DNA from: Agarilytica rhodophyticola
GTDB lineage: Bacteria > Pseudomonadota > Gammaproteobacteria > Pseudomonadales > Cellvibrionaceae
Direction of reading: 5' to 3'
Assembly (NCBI RefSeq): GCF_002157225.2
Contig: NZ_CP020038.1
Span: forward strand, 6,468,991 to 6,532,990
DNA: 64,000 nucleotides
Under the pieces are notes generated by a model, which searched no databases, had not been told where the DNA came from, and saw nothing but the letters and a program-made list of their open reading frames with translations. This document shows positions 33,866-43,110 of the stretch, in pieces (position 1 is the first letter of the stretch; every line of letters starts with the position of its first letter). Both the position numbers and the translations under genes were made by a program.

Positions 33866-33892
33866 AAAAAAGCCGCACTATGCGGCTTTTTT
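33866..33892 (+). terminator. Intrinsic terminator of cytochrome c5
   Basis: AAAAAA-GCCGCA-CTA-TGCGGC-TTTTTT, a 6-bp GC stem with A and T flanks, 34 bp after the stop codon. Confidence 0.93.
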
Positions 33893-34097
33893 AGTTTGAT
33901 AGCGTCACAACCCCCTCCTTCTACTCATTTCTTCTTTAGTGTTATTACTACTTAACTCTTTATCGCTATTTAATTGTTATTCATGTGACTCTAGCCTTAG
34001 TGTGAAAAAACGCCAGAACAACATACAACCAACACGTTCATCAATTTAACAAAACTACCAATTTTTATATATTGGTGCTGGCTTAACGATGAAAATG

Positions 34098-34112
34098 TAT
34101 ATAGACTGCCGC
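34098..34112 (+). promoter_or_regulatory. TATATAGACTGCCGC element (copy 1)
   Basis: A 15-mer that recurs with one change at 34676-34690. TATATA could be a -10 box followed by a GC-rich discriminator, as in growth-rate (stringent) controlled promoters. It lies 84 bp before the start of the 67-residue protein gene, and a CTCAG/CTGAG hairpin follows. The promoter reading is inference. Confidence 0.4.
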
Positions 34113-34195
34113 CCGCTCAGCTTATAGACTGAGTAATTAGGCTAAATATAAGCCGCTAAACAATATATTAATGAAATAAAATATAGGAAAGGCAT

Positions 34196-34399
34196 ATGAA
34201 ACTTGTTAAAAAAACTGCTGAGTACACTATTTTTCTACGTAATGATAAGCGTTACGCTGTTCGTAGCGCTTCGCGTACCTGGATCAATGGTGATGAGAAA
34301 GTCTCTATTTTACAAAAAGAAGAGTTACTTAAAACACCAGAGCCAAAAGCTGAGGCTCCAGCAGAAGAAGCGAGTGAAGCTTCAGAAGCTAGCGAATAG
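34196..34399 (+). CDS. Conserved small hypothetical protein
   Basis: 67 residues with AGGAAAGG as ribosome-binding site. The N-terminal half (KKTAEYTIFLRNDKRYAVRS, TWINGDEKVSILQKEELLK) matches a short conserved family I recall from marine gammaproteobacteria. The C-terminus is an acidic Ala/Glu/Pro/Ser tail with S-E-A repeats. Function is unknown. It has its own promoter region and a clear terminator, so it is expressed alone and probably well. Confidence 0.75.
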   Translation: MKLVKKTAEYTIFLRNDKRYAVRSASRTWINGDEKVSILQKEELLKTPEPKAEAPAEEASEASEASE

Positions 34400-34428
34400 T
34401 AATTTACCTGCTAGCAATCTGCTTGACC

Positions 34429-34455
34429 AAAAGGCCGATATTATCGGCCTTTTTT
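34429..34455 (+). terminator. Intrinsic terminator
   Basis: CCAAAAGGCCGATATTATCGGCC followed by six T: GGCCGA pairs with TCGGCC (34433-34449). It follows the 67-residue gene. Confidence 0.9.
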
Positions 34456-35591
34456 ATTAGCTCGATTACAAACCCACCAAATTTAAAGCCCATTGAAAAA
34501 TATTAACGTATTTTTCTCATCCAATTATTTTTTATTGTTTCTATTAGCTTAACCAAGCTTTTAATTTTTTTAAGATCATTTTAATCGTTTTATCTTTTTA
34601 ATAATTTATTTTTTAGTAGTTTGAACCAATAAGAAGCAATTAATCTTAATCAGCACTAGATTAATGCAATAAATATATATAAACTGCCGCGCAATTGAGT
34701 AAGCCCAAACCGCTTAACCAAGCGATTTGGCTAAGAATTAGTTAACATATGAGTATTATCAATTAAGTTGTATTCCGCATATTAATTAAGCTGCTGCATT
34801 TTTTGAAAAAGCAAATTCCCGTTAATATAAGTTTGTTTAAATTACCATCAATGCGTAACGAGTTAATTCTTTTGTTAGGTAATTAAAAATTCACTTATTT
34901 AAATACTTATATTTTAAGTTAAAAGTAGAAATTGACCCTGTCTTTCTATTAAAGCTTTTTATTTAAATTGTATAAAACAACATCGAATTGTGTTTATAGC
35001 ATTTAAAGAAAGTGTTTTATGTAACTATGAGTGCCGCTATTATATTTTTCACATCTAATATCAATGTTAATTATTTTAAATAATTGTTAACTTAGGTTAA
35101 GTGTTTTAATTGTTTGTCATGGAAGGAATTTAATTTTTCAATAAACATTATCAGCTATATTTTTTGATATCGGTTAATGCGCTTTTAAATAATCGCGTTA
35201 AAATCTTAGTGCATGTTTGTTTTAGTTAAATAGCAGATTTGTGAAGTTTATTTTTTATTCATTATAGAAAATATAATAGAATAAAGTGATTTAAAATTTA
35301 ATGTGCCAAAATTTATAGTCGACCTGTCAAAATCTTAAATTAGTTACCGAAAAATATTGATCCGATCAATGCATTTAGTCATGTCGATTAAATCATTTAT
35401 TGCGTTTTTATAATTTTTTAATTAAAGCTGGGGCTTATAGTAAGTATTACAACAATCTTTATTTAAAAAATTCAAATTATGTTTGCACATGCGGGATTAA
35501 TTTTTAATCTCTTGCGCCAACTTATAAACGAATACTTATTAGACATTAAATTTTAATTAATATACTTTTAAAAAGTAGGGGCAATAAACTA
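34456..35591 (+). other. Long AT-rich region upstream of TonB receptor
   Basis: About 1.1 kb with no gene on either strand. It contains a second TATATAAACTGCCGC element (34676-34690) and, 12 bp later, a strong hairpin (34702-34732). The rest is AT-rich and low in complexity. A short AAGTAGGGGC ribosome-binding site lies before 35592. It may hold a long 5' leader or an untranslated small RNA. Confidence 0.45.
34676..34732 (+). promoter_or_regulatory. TATATAAACTGCCGC element (copy 2) with downstream hairpin
   Basis: The 15-mer at 34676-34690 matches 34098-34112 except at one base. It is followed by an imperfect hairpin, AGCC-C-AAA-C-CGCTT, loop AACC, AAGCG-A-TTT-GGCT. If the 15-mer is a promoter, transcription would start about here and give a structured transcript some 900 bp ahead of the TonB receptor gene. 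Confidence 0.4.
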
Positions 35592-38504
35592 ATGAAGAAG
35601 AAGAAATTATCGAATGCGATACAAACTTGTATCGCTTTGATAGCGGTTCCAACATTGCTTACTCAAGCAGCGTTCGCTCAAGAAAAAAACACTAGCGACG
35701 AGTTAGTAGAAGAAATTGTTGTGGTGACAGGCTCTCGTATCGCACGACCAGAAGTGTCGCAACCAGCACCAATTATTTCGATAGACTCCACATCTATTTC
35801 CAGAGCTGCAACACCAGATCTTGCATCTATACTTGCAGAAAACGCTGCAATTGGTGCAACAAATACTATTGTTGGTAATAATGACAATAATGCTTTTGCA
35901 GGTATTAGTTCTGCTGACTTAAGGCGCTTAGGTACTGAACGTACACTTGTACTAGTTGACGGTAAACGCCATGTAGCTGCGGCTGCAGGGTCGGCTCAAG
36001 TAGATTTGGGATCTATCCCTTCAGCGCTTGTAGAACGTGTAGAAATTATCACGGGTGGCGCATCGGCGGTTTATGGTTCTGACGCTGTATCTGGTGTTGT
36101 TAACGTTTTATTAAAGAAGAATTTTGAAGGCTTTGAATTTAATGCTTCAGGTTCTGAATCCACTGAAGATGTTGGCGCTCAGAATTTTTCATTTAGTTTA
36201 GTTGCCGGTGCTAACCTTCCGGATGATCGTGGTAATGTTACATTCTATGCTAGCCGCGAGCGCATTCAGCAAACGGTTTCAAATGACTTAAATCAGTTGG
36301 ATAATTTTGGCTCGATTGTTAACCCTAACGACACAGGGGAAAATGATGGTATTCCTGATAGACTTTTTGTTCCCAGAGTATTATCAGAATTCCTTAATGC
36401 TAACGGTGTGCTAAACGCCCCTGCCGCTTCTGGCGTACCACTATACACTTTTGACAATGCTGGTAATCCAGTACTGCAAACGCTTAGAGACCAGTCTAAC
36501 AACGCTGCGTTTGGTAACTTCCCCGATGGCTGCGACTTCTGTTTTGGCTCGGAAGATTACGAAGATATCTTACCAGGTATTAAAAAAATTAATGTTGGCT
36601 CAACATTTAATTATGAGCTAACAGATAGCATTAATGTGTTTGGTGACATTAAATACGTTCGCTCCGATATTGAGCAAACATTCCTCCCCTCTTTCCGTTT
36701 TGGCAATGTCAATATCAATGTTGCAGATAATGCCTTTTTACCTGCAGACTTAAGACAGACCTACACTAATGCAGGTCTTACCGAAGTAAGCTTTTCAAAG
36801 CTCTTTGATGAACTAGGGCCTCGTGCGGCGGATAACCGACGTGAAACATTCAGATTCGTTGGTGGCTTCGACGGTGACTTCACTATTAGCGCTACGGACT
36901 TTAACTACGAGTTATTTTATGTCAATGGTCGTACAAATAACTCTCGCACAACTCTTAATGATTTGATTCCAAGTAATTTTGTAGCAGCACTTGATGCAGT
37001 TATAGACCCTGCTACTGGACAAGCAGCTTGCCGTAGCCAAGTGGCAAGTCTGCAAGGTGCAAATTATCAAGACCCTGCACTAGTTAATGGTGACCAATGT
37101 GTTCCATATAATGCCTTTGGTAATGGTCAAGTATCAGCTGCTGCTAGAGACTTTGTATCAGCCAATGTGGTGCGATCAGATCAGATTGATCAAGAAGTTA
37201 TTGGTGGTAGCTTAGTGTTTGATACTGAGCAATTTTTGAATTTACCCGGTGGCCCAATTGGCGTTGCACTAGGTTTCGAATACCGTGAAGAAAGATCAGA
37301 ATCAACCACTGACGAATTTGCTCAAAGAGGATTCCTTACTACTGCAGCAACTCCAGATGTAGTAGGTGAATTTGATGTTTCGGAAGGCTTTATAGAATTA
37401 AGCTTGCCAATCTTAGCGGATTTACCATTTGTTAACGAGTTTACTGTTGACTTGGCATACCGTAATGCAGATTACGAGCCTTTTGGTAGTGTAGATGCTT
37501 CTAAAGTTGGTGTTATTTACGCACCTTTTGAAACCTTCAGAATACGCGGTACCTATGGTGAGGCAGTAAGAGCGCCAAATATTAATGAAGCTTTCAGCCC
37601 GCTATCTCCTGGCTTTGCTAATATTGCAGACCCTTGTGATGCAGACAATATTAATGATGATCCAGATCGTGCTGCTAACTGTGCGGCTATAGGAATTGCA
37701 CCAGGCTTCGACGCTAGCGATGCGGTGTCTGTTAATGTTCTAAGCGGTGGCAATACAGAATTAACCCCGGAAGAGTCAACATCATCTACAGTAGGTTTTG
37801 TTTGGACACCTAATTTTTCACATGACCTTTCTTTAACTGTAGACTTCTATGATATTGAAATAGAAGACGCCATTGACGCTGTAACAGCTCAAAATATTAT
37901 CGACAACTGTGTGGATGCGGCAGGCTCACCTGATGATGCTTTCTGTTCACTTGTAGAACGAGATGCTACAGGCAATGTGGATACTGTTACTTCAATATTC
38001 TTAAACACTGCAGCGTTAACAACCCAAGGTATTGAATTACAAGCAAGATATACACTTCCAATGGAAACTGTAAACTTGCCGGGTAGCTTAGCGATGGGTT
38101 TATATGTAAATCACTTGCTAGAGCTTGAGCGTTTTGAATTCCAAGATCGTCCTGAAGAAACTAACGTTGAGGAAGGCGAAGTTGGTGATCCCGAATGGCA
38201 AGCAAGCTTCTCTGCTGATTACCTAGTTAATAGTGTAGGTGTTAACTGGACACTTCGTTATATCGACAGATCAGCATTATTTGATGTATCTCCAGGCGCA
38301 GACAGCCCTGAAGATTTATCACCAGCATTTGTTCCATCTATTATCACTCATGATTTATCTGCAAGATATGAGTTTAACGACAACGTAACATTTAATATTG
38401 GTGTACGTAACCTGTTTGATAAAACGCCTCCAGGTTATACAACAAATGCTTTGTATGACTTGATCGGTCGTCGCGCATTTGCTGGTGTTAACGTTATATT
38501 CTAA
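35592..38504 (+). CDS. TonB-dependent outer-membrane receptor
   Basis: 970 residues. The signal peptide is cleaved after AAFA (about residue 29). A TonB-box-like EEIVVVTGSR segment, the plug domain (about 50-165, with TLVLVDGKRHVAAAAGS and IPSALVERVEIITGGASAVYGSDAVSGVVN) and a 22-strand-type barrel end in a terminal Phe (FAGVNVIF). The long extracellular loops contain Cys pairs (DGCDFCFGSE). It resembles receptors of marine Proteobacteria for oligosaccharides or other large substrates. Ligand unknown. It stands alone after a 1.1-kb leader, with a strong terminator behind. Confidence 0.93.
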   Translation: MKKKKLSNAIQTCIALIAVPTLLTQAAFAQEKNTSDELVEEIVVVTGSRIARPEVSQPAPIISIDSTSISRAATPDLASILAENAAIGATNTIVGNNDNNAFAGISSADLRRLGTERTLVLVDGKRHVAAAAGSAQVDLGSIPSALVERVEIITGGASAVYGSDAVSGVVNVLLKKNFEGFEFNASGSESTEDVGAQNFSFSLVAGANLPDDRGNVTFYASRERIQQTVSNDLNQLDNFGSIVNPNDTGENDGIPDRLFVPRVLSEFLNANGVLNAPAASGVPLYTFDNAGNPVLQTLRDQSNNAAFGNFPDGCDFCFGSEDYEDILPGIKKINVGSTFNYELTDSINVFGDIKYVRSDIEQTFLPSFRFGNVNINVADNAFLPADLRQTYTNAGLTEVSFSKLFDELGPRAADNRRETFRFVGGFDGDFTISATDFNYELFYVNGRTNNSRTTLNDLIPSNFVAALDAVIDPATGQAACRSQVASLQGANYQDPALVNGDQCVPYNAFGNGQVSAAARDFVSANVVRSDQIDQEVIGGSLVFDTEQFLNLPGGPIGVALGFEYREERSESTTDEFAQRGFLTTAATPDVVGEFDVSEGFIELSLPILADLPFVNEFTVDLAYRNADYEPFGSVDASKVGVIYAPFETFRIRGTYGEAVRAPNINEAFSPLSPGFANIADPCDADNINDDPDRAANCAAIGIAPGFDASDAVSVNVLSGGNTELTPEESTSSTVGFVWTPNFSHDLSLTVDFYDIEIEDAIDAVTAQNIIDNCVDAAGSPDDAFCSLVERDATGNVDTVTSIFLNTAALTTQGIELQARYTLPMETVNLPGSLAMGLYVNHLLELERFEFQDRPEETNVEEGEVGDPEWQASFSADYLVNSVGVNWTLRYIDRSALFDVSPGADSPEDLSPAFVPSIITHDLSARYEFNDNVTFNIGVRNLFDKTPPGYTTNALYDLIGRRAFAGVNVIF

Positions 38505-38531
38505 TTATTTTTAGGTTTTCCCCCATCTATT

Positions 38532-38564
38532 GCCAGCACGGCGTCATACTGTGCTGGCTTTTTT
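38532..38564 (+). terminator. Intrinsic terminator of TonB receptor
   Basis: GCCAGCAC (38532-38539) pairs with GTGCTGGC (38551-38558), followed by six T. Confidence 0.92.
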
Positions 38565-38764
38565 ATTTTTCCTTCACCCTTTTGTTTCCTCCACTTTATA
38601 TTTCAACTCCCTTAGCATAAAGCAAAAGTTCTATATTTATCTTTGCATAGATATAATAATGCGATATAGCAACGCTACCTAATAAAGGCATTCTTTATTG
38701 ACGTTTAAATTATGGATAGTAATCGAAAGAAGAGAATGTAACGAAGAACTGAAAGAGGGAATTA

Positions 38765-38799
38765 TTGAGGTAGAGAATTGTTATATTGCTCTACCTCAA
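38765..38799 (-). terminator. Inverted repeat after M13 peptidase gene
   Basis: TTGAGGTAGAG (38765-38775) pairs perfectly with CTCTACCTCAA (38789-38799) around a 13-base AT loop. It lies 19 bp past the stop of the minus-strand peptidase gene. No long T-run, but a probable 3'-end structure. Confidence 0.6.
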
Positions 38800-38817
38800 C
38801 AAAATTTTAGCAATAAT

Positions 38818-40866
38818 TTACCAAATTTTTACCCTTTCATCTTCAGGTAAAAAGAGTTTATCTTTTTCGCTTACATCAAACGCTTCAATAAATTCTGGCA
38901 TATTTCTTACTACACCATTGGTGCGGAATTCACTTGGGGAGTGAGGATCAGTGGTAATACGCTGACGAAGGTTTTCCTCGCGGTATTTTCTCGCCCATAC
39001 CTGTGCCCAGCCAATAAAGAAGCGTTGGTCACCGGTAAAACCATCCATAACAGGGGCTTCTTTGCCTTTTAAAGAAAGTTGATAAGCCTTATAAGCAATG
39101 GTTAAACCACCAAGATCACCGATATTCTCGCCTAAGGTAAATTTACCGTTAACGAATTCACCAGGTAGAGCTTCAAAGCCATCGAATTGGGTAGCCAGTT
39201 TGCTTGTACGCTCTTGGAATTCTTTAAGATCTGTTTCAGTCCACCAGTTTCGTAGAGCACCATCGCCGTCAGATTTTGCACCTTGGTCATCAAAGCCGTG
39301 TCCCATTTCATGGCCAATTACAGCTCCGATACCACCGTAGTTAACGGCGTCTTCTGCTTCCATATTAAAGAAAGGAGGTTGCAAAATAGCGGCAGGGAAA
39401 ACGATCTCATTCAAGCTAGGATTGTAATAAGCATTAACTGTCTGCGGTGTCATGAACCACTCATCTTTATCAATAGGCTTACCTAGCTTATCAATTTGTA
39501 ATTGATTGTTGAAAAGACGAGCACGCATAAAGTTGCCCACCAAATCTTGGCTATCAATTGTTAACTTCGAATAGTCACGCCACTTGTTCGGGTAGCCAAT
39601 TTTAGGATTAAACTTTTCTAATTTTACAAGCGCTTCCTGTTTAGTTTCTTCACCCATCCACTCTAAATCAAGAATACTTAAACGATAGGCCTCACGTAAG
39701 TTCTCTACCATGGCTGTCATACGTTTTTTTGCTTCTGGCTTAAAGTGCTTTTCAACGTAAACCTTACCCACCATTTCACCCAATAGGCTGTTCACAGCAG
39801 AAACGGCGCGTTTCCAGCGCACTTCTTGTTGCTCCGTACCTTGCAGTTTAGTGCCATAAAAAGCAAAGTTTTCTTGATCGAGAGCTTTGGTCAACAATGA
39901 GGAATAGGAAGTCAGCAAATGCCAACGCTGATAGGTCTTCCAGTCTTCTAAGGAAGTTTCTTTGAAAATAGTATTAAATTTCTCATAGAAGCTCGGTGTA
40001 CGAATAATAGTTTCTTTTTCGCTAGCAATTCCGGAAGTTGTTAAATAACCATCCCAATTAAAATCGGGCATAAGTTTATTTAATTCTTCAACTTTATATT
40101 TATTATAAGTTAGATCGCGGTTCCTTCTGTCTACCCGTTTCCAGTGGGCTTCAGCAATGCGAGTTTCCAAAGCCATAACCGTTTTAGCCGATTTAGCTGG
40201 CGAAGCGAAGCCTGCAAGAGTGAACATTTTTTCAATATGTTGTACATAATCTTTTCGAATTTTTACCGAGTTATCATCTTCTTTGAAGTAAAAATCACGG
40301 TCTGGAAGCCCTAAACCACTGTGAACAAAAAAGGTAATATAACGATCAGGTTGCTTTGAATCATTATTTACAAAAAAACCAAAAGGCGAATCAGAGCCTA
40401 TCATTTGCGCCTTTGCAAAATAGGATGCTAAAGAAGCCTTATCATTAATGCTATCGATCACGGCGAGTGGCTCAGCTAAGGGCTTCATACCCAAACTCTC
40501 TAGTAAGGCAACATTCATATAGCTGTTATATAAATCACCAACTTTCTGGGCATCACTACCTTCTGTGGCATCTTTTTGTTTAGCAGAACTCTCGATAATT
40601 GTACGCATATCTTCGCGCGCATTATCAGCCAAAACTGTAAATGAGCCGTAGTTAGATTTATCTGCTGGGATCTCTGTATTTTTAAGCCAAGTACCATTCA
40701 CATAGCGAAATAAATCGTCTTGCGGTTTAACGGTTGTATCGAAATTATTTAAAGTAACACCTGATGATAGAGGCTTAGCTTTAACAGCATTGTTTTGGCT
40801 ATGCTGTTGCGGCGCGCAGGCTTCTAGCAAGACAAGTGCGGTTAGTGGTAGGAGTAATCGTTTCAT
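38818..40866 (-). CDS. pepO: M13-family (neprilysin-like) zinc metallopeptidase, lipoprotein
   Basis: 682 residues, usual M13 length. The lipoprotein signal ends near residue 17 (LVLLEAC), predicting a membrane-anchored periplasmic enzyme. The zinc motif is H-E-x-x-H (VIGHEMGHGFDDQG, about residue 517). The third zinc ligand is in ENIGDLGGL, and substrate-binding N-A-Y-Y (VNAYYNPSLNEIVFPAAILQPPFF) is present. The C-terminus ends in K-I-W as in many family members. It cleaves small peptides. Transcribed alone. Confidence 0.94.
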   Translation of the reverse strand: MKRLLLPLTALVLLEACAPQQHSQNNAVKAKPLSSGVTLNNFDTTVKPQDDLFRYVNGTWLKNTEIPADKSNYGSFTVLADNAREDMRTIIESSAKQKDATEGSDAQKVGDLYNSYMNVALLESLGMKPLAEPLAVIDSINDKASLASYFAKAQMIGSDSPFGFFVNNDSKQPDRYITFFVHSGLGLPDRDFYFKEDDNSVKIRKDYVQHIEKMFTLAGFASPAKSAKTVMALETRIAEAHWKRVDRRNRDLTYNKYKVEELNKLMPDFNWDGYLTTSGIASEKETIIRTPSFYEKFNTIFKETSLEDWKTYQRWHLLTSYSSLLTKALDQENFAFYGTKLQGTEQQEVRWKRAVSAVNSLLGEMVGKVYVEKHFKPEAKKRMTAMVENLREAYRLSILDLEWMGEETKQEALVKLEKFNPKIGYPNKWRDYSKLTIDSQDLVGNFMRARLFNNQLQIDKLGKPIDKDEWFMTPQTVNAYYNPSLNEIVFPAAILQPPFFNMEAEDAVNYGGIGAVIGHEMGHGFDDQGAKSDGDGALRNWWTETDLKEFQERTSKLATQFDGFEALPGEFVNGKFTLGENIGDLGGLTIAYKAYQLSLKGKEAPVMDGFTGDQRFFIGWAQVWARKYREENLRQRITTDPHSPSEFRTNGVVRNMPEFIEAFDVSEKDKLFLPEDERVKIW

Positions 40867-41103
40867 AGAGATTCCAAAGTACTTAAGTTATATGCAAGTT
40901 TTCCCTTTGGGAAAGTCGGTCATATTGACTAGGGAAATAGCAAATAGTTTATTATAAATATGACGTTGAATAGCAAAGAAAAAATGCGGTAAGGCGTATG
41001 CTAAATACGATAAAGTGTAACTCAACTAAACGCTTTTAACACTAGATTCATAGATTTTATACATAAAATCTATGACAAAAGATGGTCAAAGCCTATTGAA
41101 TAC

Positions 41104-42120
41104 TTAAGGCCTCCAAGCATCGTCATCACGCCACTGAGATGGGGTGAGTCCAGTACTGCGTTTAAACAACCTTATAAAAAAACTAACATTTTCATAGCCT
41201 ACTTCATAGGCAATTTCTTTGATACTTGAGCGAGTCGAAATAAGCAGCTTCTTTGCTTTGTCAACTCTGACTTTTTGTAAATAATGGATAATTGAAATAT
41301 CGGTTGCTTTTTGAAAACGACGCTTCAAATTGCGCTCACTAGCACCAAACTTTATTGCCAAATCGCTAATGGTGAATTCGCTGGCAAAATTATTCTCAAG
41401 CCAGTCTTGGGTTCTTAATACAATATTATCATGATGATTTCTATGACCGGGTAATAATGGATTTACGCGATGGGGGTCATCAATTAAAAGGTGAGTTGCA
41501 CACAATTGCATAAAGGCATCCCCCCTTACCTTACAGACAAAGGCCAGCAAAGCATCGAAACAACCATTCATTGAGCCTGTTGTGAAATAATTATTACTTT
41601 GCAAATAAGAATTATGTGCAATAAATTGGCATTTGGGGAATTCTTTTCTGAAATAGCCGAGGAATGCCCAGTGAGTCGCTAATAGTTTTCCATCGACAAT
41701 ACCTGCATCCGCAAGAAGACCTACACCTGTTGTTAATCCCAGAATTAAACTATTCTCATGAGTATTGTTTATTAAGCAATGAGTCATATTGGATGAGCGC
41801 CATTGATTTGCAATAAGTGCAGGGCCTTCCATTGGTGGAACAATAATAAAATCGTAAACAGCACGCTTGCTAAGTGCCGCGCAGGGGGTAATACAATTGC
41901 CTCCGGCTGCTATCACTTCTTGTCCATCGAATGTAATGATATTAACATCAAATGCATTATTTAAACCAAGCTGCTTCTCTAACAGGGCTACAATCCTAAA
42001 AAAGTCTTTTACGGAAAATACACTCATTGCCCAGCAATTGTCATAAGCAATAATCGCAATTTTCTTTACAGCATTTTTGTCATAGCTTTTCGTTCTCGCT
42101 CTATTTTTATCCCCTCTCAT
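41104..42120 (-). CDS. GlxA-type AraC-family regulator with DJ-1/PfpI-like domain
   Basis: 338 residues from ATG 42120, which has GGGGGGAGTGG in front; a longer TTG frame from 42156 is less likely. The N-terminal class I amidotransferase/DJ-1-like domain (about 18-200, IAIIAYDNCWAMSVF, DFIIVPPMEG, LILGLTTGVGLLADAGIVDG) lacks the usual catalytic Cys and reads T-T-G at that turn. The C-terminal AraC domain has two helix-turn-helices (FTISDLAIKFGASERNLKRRF and SIKEIAYEVGYENVSFFIRLF). It is divergent from an alpha/beta hydrolase gene 153 bp away, its likely target. Confidence 0.87.
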   Translation of the reverse strand: MRGDKNRARTKSYDKNAVKKIAIIAYDNCWAMSVFSVKDFFRIVALLEKQLGLNNAFDVNIITFDGQEVIAAGGNCITPCAALSKRAVYDFIIVPPMEGPALIANQWRSSNMTHCLINNTHENSLILGLTTGVGLLADAGIVDGKLLATHWAFLGYFRKEFPKCQFIAHNSYLQSNNYFTTGSMNGCFDALLAFVCKVRGDAFMQLCATHLLIDDPHRVNPLLPGHRNHHDNIVLRTQDWLENNFASEFTISDLAIKFGASERNLKRRFQKATDISIIHYLQKVRVDKAKKLLISTRSSIKEIAYEVGYENVSFFIRLFKRSTGLTPSQWRDDDAWRP

Positions 42121-42273
42121 TCCACTCCCCCCATAGACTGCCAACACCCATAACAATGATTAAAACATTAATGGCCTGATCGGACTATAAATTAACCCAA
42201 TCGGTAATTGTTTATCAAGCCGTTATTAAACACAATAATATCTATTGATTTTTCAAAAATTTAAAACATATAT

Positions 42274-43077
42274 ATGAGCCAAATAACGGTTATCGAGCAG
42301 TACTTACAAACATCGTATGGTCGGATTTTTATAAAAAGATGGTTACCAAAAGGGTGTGAGGCAAAACTAAATATACCTATCTTTTTACTACACGATTCCC
42401 TTGGCTGTGTAGATTTGTGGCATAAATTTCCACAATTATTAGCATTAGCTACTGGGCACGAAGTCATCGCCTATGATCGTATTGGGTTTGGCCGATCGGA
42501 CTCTCATGCTGGCGATATCGAGCTTAATTTTATCAATAAAGAAGCTGGCAGTATATTTAAGGATGTTTGCCAACATCTCGAAGTCAACCATTTTATTTGT
42601 TTCGGACATAGTGTAGGAGGTAGTATGGGTGTGGTAGTAGCTGCTACATATCCGACACGCTGTCTTGCACTTATTATAGAATCGTCAGTGGCATTTGTTG
42701 AGAAAAAGACTATCACTGGTTTAAAGGCGGCTAAATTACATTTTAAGAATCCCAATCAAATCGCCAAACTGGAAAAGTACCATAGTAGCAAAGCTCGTTG
42801 GGTATTAAATTCGTGGCTGAATACATGGTTATCTGATGAATTTACGAATTGGAATCAAGATACCGAGTTGGCCTCAGTTAAATGTCCGGTATTGATTATT
42901 TATGGAGAAGATGATGAGTACGGTTCTCTAAAACAACCGCAGGCTATCAGTCGTTTATCTGGGGGGCCATCGACAATTAAGATGGTTGCAAATTGTGGGC
43001 ATGTACCCCACCGAGAACAACAAGGCGAGGTCGTAGATCTATTGGCTACTTTTATTACCAGCATATCAATAATCTAA
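42274..43077 (+). CDS. Alpha/beta hydrolase
   Basis: 267 residues, no signal peptide. The oxyanion region is LLHDSLGCVDLW, the nucleophile elbow is G-H-S-V-G (FGHSVGGSMG, Ser about residue 112), the acid is in VLIIYGEDDEYG and the catalytic His in NCGHVPHREQ. Substrate unknown. Divergent from the GlxA-type regulator, which may control it. A perfect hairpin overlaps its stop codon. Confidence 0.9.
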   Translation: MSQITVIEQYLQTSYGRIFIKRWLPKGCEAKLNIPIFLLHDSLGCVDLWHKFPQLLALATGHEVIAYDRIGFGRSDSHAGDIELNFINKEAGSIFKDVCQHLEVNHFICFGHSVGGSMGVVVAATYPTRCLALIIESSVAFVEKKTITGLKAAKLHFKNPNQIAKLEKYHSSKARWVLNSWLNTWLSDEFTNWNQDTELASVKCPVLIIYGEDDEYGSLKQPQAISRLSGGPSTIKMVANCGHVPHREQQGEVVDLLATFITSISII

Positions 43078-43100
43078 GGTCTGTTAACAGACCTTAGATT
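43071..43100. terminator. Perfect palindromic terminator between convergent genes
   Basis: AATCTAAGGTCTG (43071-43083), loop TTAA, CAGACCTTAGATT (43088-43100): a perfect 13-bp stem containing the stop codon of the hydrolase and 10 bp from the stop of the DUF349 gene. It probably terminates both. Confidence 0.75.
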
Positions 43101-43110
43101 AATGGCACGA

